64,000 bases of DNA from Closterium sp. Naga37s-1. Taxonomy: Eukaryota > Streptophyta > Zygnematophyceae > Desmidiales > Closteriaceae. The position numbers and the translations under genes are program-made. Shown in pieces: positions 35,801 through 47,800 of this stretch. Below the pieces are notes generated by a model. It searched no databases, was not told the origin of the DNA, and saw nothing but the letters and a program-made list of their open reading frames with translations. Position 1 is the first letter of the stretch, and every line of letters starts with the position of its first letter. The stretch covers positions 62,001 to 126,000 of the forward strand of contig CANJKZ010000423.1 in the NCBI GenBank assembly GCA_947471745.1. Reading direction: 5' to 3'.

Positions 35801-38800
35801 ACAGGTTGTAATGGTCCCTTCAAGTTGTAATCACAGTACAGGTTGTAATGGTCCCTTCAAGTTGTAATCACAGTACAGGTTGTAATGGTCCCTTCAAGTT
35901 GTAATCACAGTACAGGTTGTAATGGTCCCTTCAAGTTGTAATCACAGTACAGGTTGTAATGGTCCCTTCAAGTTGTAATCACAGTACAGGTTGTAATGGT
36001 CCCTTCAAGTTGTAATCACAGTACAGGTTGTAATGGTCCCTTCAAGTTGTAATCACTGTACAGGTTGTAATGGTCCCTTCAAGTTGTAATCACAGTACAG
36101 GTTGTAATGGTCCCTTCAAGTTGTAATCACAGTACAGGTTGTAATGGTCCCTTCAAGTTGTAATCACTGTACAGGTTGTAATGGTCCCTTCAAGTTGTAA
36201 TCACAGTACAGGTTGTAATGGTCCCTTCAAGTTGTAATCACAGTACAGGTTGTAATGGTCCCTTCAAGTTGTAATCACAGTACAGGTTGTAATGGTCCCT
36301 TCAAGTTGTAATCACAGTACAGGTTGTAATGGTCCCTTCAAGTTGTAATCACTGTACAGGTTGTAATGGTCCCTTCAAGTTGTAATCACTGTACAGGTTG
36401 TAATGGTCCCTTCAAGTTGTAATCACTGTACAGGTTGTAATGGTCCCTTCAAGTTGTAATCACTGTACAGGTTGTAATGGTCCCTTCAAGTTGTAATCAC
36501 AGTACAGGTTGTAATGGTCCCTTCAAGTTGTAATCACAGTACAGGTTGTAATGGTCCCTTCAAGTTGTAATCACAGTACAGGTTGTAATGGTCCCTTCAA
36601 GTTGTAATCACAGTACAGGTTGTAATGGTCCCTTCAAGTTGTAATCACAGTACAGGTTGTAATGGTCCCTTCAAGTTGTAATCACAGTACAGGTTGTAAT
36701 GGTCCCTTCAAGTTGTAATCACAGTACAGGTTGTAATGGTCCCTTCAAGTTGTAATCACAGTACAGGTTGTAATGGTCCCTTCAAGTTGTAATCACAGTA
36801 CAGGTTGTAATGGTCCCTTCAAGTTGTAATCACAGTACAGGTTGTAATGGTCCCTTCAAGTTGTAATCACAGTACAGGTTGTAATGGTCCCTTCAAGTTG
36901 TAATCACAGTACAGGTTGTAATGGTCCCTTCAAGTTGTAATCACTGTACAGGTTGTAATGGTCCCTTCAAGTTGTAATCACAGTACAGGTTGTAATGGTC
37001 CCTTCAAGTTGTAATCACAGTACAGGTTGTAATGGTCCCTTCAAGTTGTAATCACAGTACAGGTTGTAATGGTCCCTTCAAGTTGTAATCACAGTACAGG
37101 TTGTAATGGTCCCTTCAAGTTGTAATCACAGTACAGGTTGTAATGGTCCCTTCAAGTTGTAATCACTGTACAGGTTGTAATGGTCCCTTCAAGTTGTAAT
37201 CACAGTACAGGTTGTAATGGTCCCTTCAAGTTGTAATCACAGTACAGGTTGTAATGGTCCCTTCAAGTTGTAATCACAGTACAGGTTGTAATGGTCCCTT
37301 CAAGTTGTAATCACTGTACAGGTTGTAATGGTCCCTTCAAGTTGTAATCACTGTACAGGTTGTAATGGTCCCTTCAAGTTGTAATCACTGTACAGGTTGT
37401 AATGGTCCCTTCAAGTTGTAATCACTGTACAGGTTGTAATGGTCCCTTCAAGTTGTAATCACTGTACAGGTTGTAATGGTCCCTTCAAGTTGTAATCACT
37501 GTACAGGTTGTAATGGTCCCTTCAAGTTGTAATCACTGTACAGGTTGTAATGGTCCCTTCAAGTTGTAATCACTGTACAGGTTGTAATGGTCCCTTCAAG
37601 TTGTAATCACTGTACAGGTTGTAATGGTCCCTTCAAGTTGTAATCACTGTACAGGTTGTAATGGTCCCTTCAAGTTGTAATCACAGTACAGGTTGTAATG
37701 GTCCCTTCAAGTTGTAATCACAGTACAGGTTGTAATGGTCCCTTCAAGTTGTAATCACAGTACAGGTTGTAATGGTCCCTTCAAGTTGTAATCACTGTAC
37801 AGGTTGTAATGGTCCCTTCAAGTTGTAATCACTGTACAGGTTGTAATGGTCCCTTCAAGTTGTAATCACTGTACAGGTTGTAATGGTCCCTTCAAGTTGT
37901 AATCACTGTACAGGTTGTAATGGTCCCTTCAAGTTGTAATCACTGTACAGGTTGTAATGGTCCCTTCAAGTTGTAATCACTGTACAGGTTGTAATGGTCC
38001 CTTCAAGTTGTAATCACTGTACAGGTTGTAATGGTCCCTTCAAGTTGTAATCACTGTACAGGTTGTAATGGTCCCTTCAAGTTGTAATCACTGTACAGGT
38101 TGTAATGGTCCCTTCAAGTTGTAATCACTGTACAGGTTGTAATGGTCCCTTCAAGTTGTAATCACTGTACAGGTTGTAATGGTCCCTTCAAGTTGTAATC
38201 ACAGTACAGGTTGTAATGGTCCCTTCAAGTTGTAATCACAGTACAGGTTGTAATGGTCCCTTCAAGTTGTAATCACAGTACAGGTTGTAATGGTCCCTTC
38301 AAGTTGTAATCACAGTACAGGTTGTAATGGTCCCTTCAAGTTGTAATCACAGTACAGGTTGTAATGGTCCCTTCAAGTTGTAATCACAGTACAGGTTGTA
38401 ATGGTCCCTTCAAGTTGTAATCACAGTACAGGTTGTAATGGTCCCTTCAAGTTGTAATCACAGTACAGGTTGTAATGGTCCCTTCAAGTTGTAATCACAG
38501 TACAGGTTGTAATGGTCCCTTCAAGTTGTAATCACAGTACAGGTTGTAATGGTCCCTTCAAGTTGTAATCACAGTACAGGTTGTAATGGTCCCTTCAAGT
38601 TGTAATCACAGTACAGGTTGTAATGGTCCCTTCAAGTTGTAATCACAGTACAGGTTGTAATGGTCCCTTCAAGTTGTAATCACTGTACAGGTTGTAATGG
38701 TCCCTTCAAGTTGTAATCACAGTACAGGTTGTAATGGTCCCTTCAAGTTGTAATCACTGTACAGGTTGTAATGGTCCCTTCAAGTTGTAATCACAGTACA

Positions 38801-41800
38801 GGTTGTAATGGTCCCTTCAAGTTGTAATCACAGTACAGGTTGTAATGGTCCCTTCAAGTTGTAATCACTGTACAGGTTGTAATGGTCCCTTCAAGTTGTA
38901 ATCACAGTACAGGTTGTAATGGTCCCTTCAAGTTGTAATCACAGTACAGGTTGTAATGGTCCCTTCAAGTTGTAATCACAGTACAGGTTGTAATGGTCCC
39001 TTCAAGTTGTAATCACAGTACAGGTTGTAATGGTCCCTTCAAGTTGTAATCACAGTACAGGTTGTAATGGTCCCTTCAAGTTGTAATCACTGTACAGGTT
39101 GTAATGGTCCCTTCAAGTTGTAATCACAGTACAGGTTGTAATGGTCCCTTCAAGTTGTAATCACAGTACAGGTTGTAATGGTCCCTTCAAGTTGTAATCA
39201 CAGTACAGGTTGTAATGGTCCCTTCAAGTTGTAATCACAGTACAGGTTGTAATGGTCCCTTCAAGTTGTAATCACTGTACAGGTTGTAATGGTCCCTTCA
39301 AGTTGTAATCACAGTACAGGTTGTAATGGTCCCTTCAAGTTGTAATCACAGTACAGGTTGTAATGGTCCCTTCAAGTTGTAATCACAGTACAGGTTGTAA
39401 TGGTCCCTTCAAGTTGTAATCACAGTACAGGTTGTAATGGTCCCTTCAAGTTGTAATCACAGTACAGGTTGTAATGGTCCCTTCAAGTTGTAATCACTGT
39501 ACAGGTTGTAATGGTCCCTTCAAGTTGTAATCACAGTACAGGTTGTAATGGTCCCTTCAAGTTGTAATCACAGTACAGGTTGTAATGGTCCCTTCAAGTT
39601 GTAATCACAGTACAGGTTGTAATGGTCCCTTCAAGTTGTAATCACTGTACAGGTTGTAATGGTCCCTTCAAGTTGTAATCACTGTACAGGTTGTAATGGT
39701 CCCTTCAAGTTGTAATCACTGTACAGGTTGTAATGGTCCCTTCAAGTTGTAATCACTGTACAGGTTGTAATGGTCCCTTCAAGTTGTAATCACTGTACAG
39801 GTTGTAATGGTCCCTTCAAGTTGTAATCACTCTACAGGTTGTAATGGTCCCTTCAAGTTGTAATCACTGTACAGGTTGTAATGGTCCCTTCAAGTTGTAA
39901 TCACTGTACAGGTTGTAATGGTCCCTTCAAGTTGTAATCACTGTACAGGTTGTAATGGTCCCTTCAAGTTGTAATCACTGTACAGGTTGTAATGGTCCCT
40001 TCAAGTTGTAATCACTGTACAGGTTGTAATGGTCCCTTCAAGTTGTAATCACTGTACAGGTTGTAATGGTCCCTTCAAGTTGTAATCACTGTACAGGTTG
40101 TAATGGTCCCTTCAAGTTGTAATCACTGTACAGGTTGTAATGGTCCCTTCAAGTTGTAATCACTGTACAGGTTGTAATGGTCCCTTCAAGTTGTAATCAC
40201 TGTACAGGTTGTAATGGTCCCTTCAAGTTGTAATCACTGTACAGGTTGTAATGGTCCCTTCAAGTTGTAATCACTGTACAGGTTGTAATGGTCCCTTCAA
40301 GTTGTAATCACTGTACAGGTTGTAATGGTCCCTTCAAGTTGTAATCACTGTACAGGTTGTAATGGTCCCTTCAAGTTGTAATCACTGTACAGGTTGTAAT
40401 GGTCCCTTCAAGTTGTAATCACTCTACAGGTTGTAATGGTCCCTTCAAGTTGTAATCACTGTACAGGTTGTAATGGTCCCTTCAAGTTGTAATCACTGTA
40501 CAGGTTGTAATGGTCCCTTCAAGTTGTAATCACTGTACAGGTTGTAATGGTCCCTTCAAGTTGTAATCACAGTACAGGTTGTAATGGTCCCTTCAAGTTG
40601 TAATCACAGTACAGGTTGTAATGGTCCCTTCAAGTTGTAATCACAGTACAGGTTGTAATGGTCCCTTCAAGTTGTAATCACAGTACAGGTTGTAATGGTC
40701 CCTTCAAGTTGTAATCACAGTACAGGTTGTAATGGTCCCTTCAAGTTGTAATCACTGTACAGGTTGTAATGGTCCCTTCAAGTTGTAATCACTGTACAGG
40801 TTGTAATGGTCCCTTCAAGTTGTAATCACAGTACAGGTTGTAATGGTCCCTTCAAGTTGTAATCACAGTACAGGTTGTAATGGTCCCTTCAAGTTGTAAT
40901 CACAGTACAGGTTGTAATGGTCCCTTCAAGTTGTAATCACAGTACAGGTTGTAATGGTCCCTTCAAGTCTTAATCACAGTACAGGTTGTAATGGTCCCTT
41001 CAAGTTGTAATCACAGTACAGGTTGTAATGGTCCCTTCAAGTTGTAATCACAGTACAGGTTGTAATGGTCCCTTCAAGTTGTAATCACAGTACAGGTTGT
41101 AATGGTCCCTTCAAGTTGTAATCACAGTACAGGTTGTAATGGTCCCTTCAAGTTGTAATCACAGTACAGGTTGTAATGGTCCCTTCAAGTTGTAATCACT
41201 GTACAGGTTGTAATGGTCCCTTCAAGTTGTAATCACAGTACAGGTTGTAATGGTCCCTTCAAGTTGTAATCACAGTACAGGTTGTAATGGTCCCTTCAAG
41301 TTGTAATCACAGTACAGGTTGTAATGGTCCCTTCAAGTTGTAATCACAGTACAGGTTGTAATGGTCCCTTCAAGTTGTAATCACAGTACAGGTTGTAATG
41401 GTCCCTTCAAGTTGTAATCACTGTACAGGTTGTAATGGTCCCTTCAAGTTGTAATCACAGTACAGGTTGTAATGGTCCCTTCAAGTTGTAATCACAGTAC
41501 AGGTTGTAATGGTCCCTTCAAGTTGTAATCACAGTACAGGTTGTAATGGTCCCTTCAAGTTGTAATCACTGTACAGGTTGTAATGGTCCCTTCAAGTTGT
41601 AATCACTGTACAGGTTGTAATGGTCCCTTCAAGTTGTAATCACTGTACAGGTTGTAATGGTCCCTTCAAGTTGTAATCACTGTACAGGTTGTAATGGTCC
41701 CTTCAAGTTGTAATCACTGTACAGGTTGTAATGGTCCCTTCAAGTTGTAATCACTCTACAGGTTGTAATGGTCCCTTCAAGTTGTAATCACTGTACAGGT

Positions 41801-44800
41801 TGTAATGGTCCCTTCAAGTTGTAATCACTGTACAGGTTGTAATGGTCCCTTCAAGTTGTAATCACTGTACAGGTTGTAATGGTCCCTTCAAGTTGTAATC
41901 ACTGTACAGGTTGTAATGGTCCCTTCAAGTTGTAATCACTGTACAGGTTGTAATGGTCCCTTCAAGTTGTAATCACTGTACAGGTTGTAATGGTCCCTTC
42001 AAGTTGTAATCACTGTACAGGTTGTAATGGTCCCTTCAAGTTGTAATCACTGTACAGGTTGTAATGGTCCCTTCAAGTTGTAATCACTGTACAGGTTGTA
42101 ATGGTCCCTTCAAGTTGTAATCACTGTACAGGTTGTAATGGTCCCTTCAAGTTGTAATCACTGTACAGGTTGTAATGGTCCCTTCAAGTTGTAATCACTG
42201 TACAGGTTGTAATGGTCCCTTCAAGTTGTAATCACTGTACAGGTTGTAATGGTCCCTTCAAGTTGTAATCACTGTACAGGTTGTAATGGTCCCTTCAAGT
42301 TGTAATCACTCTACAGGTTGTAATGGTCCCTTCAAGTTGTAATCACTGTACAGGTTGTAATGGTCCCTTCAAGTTGTAATCACTGTACAGGTTGTAATGG
42401 TCCCTTCAAGTTGTAATCACTGTACAGGTTGTAATGGTCCCTTCAAGTTGTAATCACTGTACAGGTTGTAATGGTCCCTTCAAGTTGTAATCACAGTACA
42501 GGTTGTAATGGTCCCTTCAAGTTGTAATCACAGTACAGGTTGTAATGGTCCCTTCAAGTTGTAATCACAGTACAGGTTGTAATGGTCCCTTCAAGTTGTA
42601 ATCACAGTACAGGTTGTAATGGTCCCTTCAAGTTGTAATCACAGTACAGGTTGTAATGGTCCCTTCAAGTTGTAATCACAGTACAGGTTGTAATGGTCCC
42701 TTCAAGTTGTAATCACAGTACAGGTTGTAATGGTCCCTTCAAGTTGTAATCACTGTACAGGTTGTAATGGTCCCTTCAAGTTGTAATCACAGTACAGGTT
42801 GTAATGGTCCCTTCAAGTTGTAATCACAGTACAGGTTGTAATGGTCCCTTCAAGTTGTAATCACAGTACAGGTTGTAATGGTCCCTTCAAGTTGTAATCA
42901 CTGTACAGGTTGTAATGGTCCCTTCAAGTTGTAATCACTGTACAGGTTGTAATGGTCCCTTCAAGTTGTAATCACTGTACAGGTTGTAATGGTCCCTTCA
43001 AGTTGTAATCACTGTACAGGTTGTAATGGTCCCTTCAAGTTGTAATCACTGTACAGGTTGTAATGGTCCCTTCAAGTTGTAATCACTCTACAGGTTGTAA
43101 TGGTCCCTTCAAGTTGTAATCACTGTACAGGTTGTAATGGTCCCTTCAAGTTGTAATCACTGTACAGGTTGTAATGGTCCCTTCAAGTTGTAATCACTGT
43201 ACAGGTTGTAATGGTCCCTTCAAGTTGTAATCACTGTACAGGTTGTAATGGTCCCTTCAAGTTGTAATCACTGTACAGGTTGTAATGGTCCCTTCAAGTT
43301 GTAATCACTGTACAGGTTGTAATGGTCCCTTCAAGTTGTAATCACTGTACAGGTTGTAATGGTCCCTTCAAGTTGTAATCACTGTACAGGTTGTAATGGT
43401 CCCTTCAAGTTGTAATCACTGTACAGGTTGTAATGGTCCCTTCAAGTTGTAATCACTGTACAGGTTGTAATGGTCCCTTCAAGTTGTAATCACTGTACAG
43501 GTTGTAATGGTCCCTTCAAGTTGTAATCACTGTACAGGTTGTAATGGTCCCTTCAAGTTGTAATCACTGTACAGGTTGTAATGGTCCCTTCAAGTTGTAA
43601 TCACTGTACAGGTTGTAATGGTCCCTTCAAGTTGTAATCACTGTACAGGTTGTAATGGTCCCTTCAAGTTGTAATCACTGTACAGGTTGTAATGGTCCCT
43701 TCAAGTTGTAATCACTGTACAGGTTGTAATGGTCCCTTCAAGTTGTAATCACTGTACAGGTTGTAATGGTCCCTTCAAGTTGTAATCACTGTACAGGTTG
43801 TAATGGTCCCTTCAAGTTGTAATCACTGTACAGGTTGTAATGGTCCCTTCAAGTTGTAATCACTGTACAGGTTGTAATGGTCCCTTCAAGTTGTAATCAC
43901 TGTACAGGTTGTAATGGTCCCTTCAAGTTGTAATCACTGTACAGGTTGTAATGGTCCCTTCAAGTTGTAATCACTGTACAGGTTGTAATGGTCCCTTCAA
44001 GTTGTAATCACTGTACAGGTTGTAATGGTCCCTTCAAGTTGTAATCACTGTACAGGTTGTAATGGTCCCTTCAAGTTGTAATCACTGTACAGGTTGTAAT
44101 GGTCCCTTCAAGTTGTAATCACTGTACAGGTTGTAATGGTCCCTTCAAGTTGTAATCACTGTACAGGTTGTAATGGTCCCTTCAAGTTGTAATCACTGTA
44201 CAGGTTGTAATGGTCCCTTCAAGTTGTAATCACTGTACAGGTTGTAATGGTCCCTTCAAGTTGTAATCACTGTACAGGTTGTAATGGTCCCTTCAAGTTG
44301 TAATCACTGTACAGGTTGTAATGGTCCCTTCAAGTTGTAATCACTGTACAGGTTGTAATGGTCCCTTCAAGTTGTAATCACAGTACAGGTTGTAATGGTC
44401 CCTTCAAGTTGTAATCACTGTACAGGTTGTAATGGTCCCTTCAAGTTGTAATCACTGTACAGGTTGTAATGGTCCCTTCAAGTTGTAATCACAGTACAGG
44501 TTGTAATGGTCCCTTCAAGTTGTAATCACAGTACAGGTTGTAATGGTCCCTTCAAGTTGTAATCACAGTACAGGTTGTAATGGTCCCTTCAAGTTGTAAT
44601 CACAGTACAGGTTGTAATGGTCCCTTCAAGTTGTAATCACAGTACAGGTTGTAATGGTCCCTTCAAGTTGTAATCACAGTACAGGTTGTAATGGTCCCTT
44701 CAAGTTGTAATCACAGTACAGGTTGTAATGGTCCCTTCAAGTTGTAATCACAGTACAGGTTGTAATGGTCCCTTCAAGTTGTAATCACAGTACAGGTTGT

Positions 44801-47800
44801 AATGGTCCCTTCAAGTCTTAATCACAGTACAGGTTGTAATGGTCCCTTCAAGTTGTAATCACAGTACAGGTTGTAATGGTCCCTTCAAGTTGTAATCACA
44901 GTACAGGTTGTAATGGTCCCTTCAAGTTGTAATCACAGTACAGGTTGTAATGGTCCCTTCAAGTTGTAATCACTGTACAGGTTGTAATGGTCCCTTCAAG
45001 TTGTAATCACTGTACAGGTTGTAATGGTCCCTTCAAGTTGTAATCACTGTACAGGTTGTAATGGTCCCTTCAAGTTGTAATCACAGTACAGGTTGTAATG
45101 GTCCCTTCAAGTTGTAATCACTGTACAGGTTGTAATGGTCCCTTCAAGTTGTAATCACTGTACAGGTTGTAATGGTCCCTTCAAGTTGTAATCACTGTAC
45201 AGGTTGTAATGGTCCCTTCAAGTTGTAATCACAGTACAGGTTGTAATGGTCCCTTCAAGTTGTAATCACAGTACAGGTTGTAATGGTCCCTTCAAGTTGT
45301 AATCACAGTACAGGTTGTAATGGTCCCTTCAAGTCTTAATCACAGTACAGGTTGTAATGGTCCCTTCAAGTTGTAATCACAGTACAGGTTGTAATGGTCC
45401 CTTCAAGTTGTAATCACAGTACAGGTTGTAATGGTCCCTTCAAGTTGTAATCACAGTACAGGTTGTAATGGTCCCTTCAAGTTGTAATCACAGTACAGGT
45501 TGTAATGGTCCCTTCAAGTTGTAATCACAGTACAGGTTGTAATGGTCCCTTCAAGTTGTAATCACTGTACAGGTTGTAATGGTCCCTTCAAGTTGTAATC
45601 ACAGTACAGGTTGTAATGGTCCCTTCAAGTTGTAATCACAGTACAGGTTGTAATGGTCCCTTCAAGTCTTAATCACAGTACAGGTTGTAATGGTCCCTTC
45701 AAGTTGTAATCACAGTACAGGTTGTAATGGTCCCTTCAAGTTGTAATCACAGTACAGGTTGTAATGGTCCCTTCAAGTTGTAATCACAGTACAGGTTGTA
45801 ATGGTCCCTTCAAGTTGTAATCACTGTACAGGTTGTAATGGTCCCTTCAAGTTGTAATCACTGTACAGGTTGTAATGGTCCCTTCAAGTTGTAATCACTG
45901 TACAGGTTGTAATGGTCCCTTCAAGTTGTAATCACAGTACAGGTTGTAATGGTCCCTTCAAGTTGTAATCACTGTACAGGTTGTAATGGTCCCTTCAAGT
46001 TGTAATCACTGTACAGGTTGTAATGGTCCCTTCAAGTTGTAATCACTGTACAGGTTGTAATGGTCCCTTCAAGTTGTAATCACTGTACAGGTTGTAATGG
46101 TCCCTTCAAGTTGTAATCACAGTACAGGTTGTAATGGTCCCTTCAAGTTGTAATCACAGTACAGGTTGTAATGGTCCCTTCAAGTTGTAATCACAGTACA
46201 GGTTGTAATGGTCCCTTCAAGTTGTAATCACTGTACAGGTTGTAATGGTCCCTTCAAGTTGTAATCACTGTACAGGTTGTAATGGTCCCTTCAAGTTGTA
46301 ATCACTGTACAGGTTGTAATGGTCCCTTCAAGTTGTAATCACTGTACAGGTTGTAATGGTCCCTTCAAGTTGTAATCACTGTACAGGTTGTAATGGTCCC
46401 TTCAAGTTGTAATCACTGTACAGGTTGTAATGGTCCCTTCAAGTTGTAATCACTGTACAGGTTGTAATGGTCCCTTCAAGTTGTAATCACTGTACAGGTT
46501 GTAATGGTCCCTTCAAGTTGTAATCACTGTACAGGTTGTAATGGTCCCTTCAAGTTGTAATCACTGTACAGGTTGTAATGGTCCCTTCAAGTTGTAATCA
46601 CTGTACAGGTTGTAATGGTCCCTTCAAGTTGTAATCACTGTACAGGTTGTAATGGTCCCTTCAAGTTGTAATCACTGTACAGGTTGTAATGGTCCCTTCA
46701 AGTTGTAATCACTGTACAGGTTGTAATGGTCCCTTCAAGTTGTAATCACTGTACAGGTTGTAATGGTCCCTTCAAGTTGTAATCACTGTACAGGTTGTAA
46801 TGGTCCCTTCAAGTTGTAATCACTGTACAGGTTGTAATGGTCCCTTCAAGTTGTAATCACTGTACAGGTTGTAATGGTCCCTTCAAGTTGTAATCACTGT
46901 ACAGGTTGTAATGGTCCCTTCAAGTTGTAATCACTGTACAGGTTGTAATGGTCCCTTCAAGTTGTAATCACTGTACAGGTTGTAATGGTCCCTTCAAGTT
47001 GTAATCACTGTACAGGTTGTAATGGTCCCTTCAAGTTGTAATCACTGTACAGGTTGTAATGGTCCCTTCAAGTTGTAATCACTGTACAGGTTGTAATGGT
47101 CCCTTCAAGTTGTAATCACTGTACAGGTTGTAATGGTCCCTTCAAGTTGTAATCACTGTACAGGTTGTAATGGTCCCTTCAAGTTGTAATCACTGTACAG
47201 GTTGTAATGGTCCCTTCAAGTTGTAATCACTGTACAGGTTGTAATGGTCCCTTCAAGTTGTAATCACTGTACAGGTTGTAATGGTCCCTTCAAGTTGTAA
47301 TCACTGTACAGGTTGTAATGGTCCCTTCAAGTTGTAATCACTGTACAGGTTGTAATGGTCCCTTCAAGTTGTAATCACTGTACAGGTTGTAATGGTCCCT
47401 TCAAGTTGTAATCACTGTACAGGTTGTAATGGTCCCTTCAAGTTGTAATCACAGTACAGGTTGTAATGGTCCCTTAAAGTTGTAATCACTGTACAGGTTG
47501 TAATGGTCCCTTCAAGTTGTAATCACAGTACAGGTTGTAATGGTCCCTTCAAGTTGTAATCACAGTACAGGTTGTAATGGTCCCTTCAAGTTGTAATCAC
47601 AGTACAGGTTGTAATGGTCCCTTCAAGTTGTAATCACAGTACAGGTTGTAATGGTCCCTTCAAGTTGTAATCACAGTACAGGTTGTAATGGTCCCTTCAA
47701 GTTGTAATCACAGTACAGGTTGTAATGGTCCCTTCAAGTTGTAATCACAGTACAGGTTGTAATGGTCCCTTCAAGTCTTAATCACAGTACAGGTTGTAAT

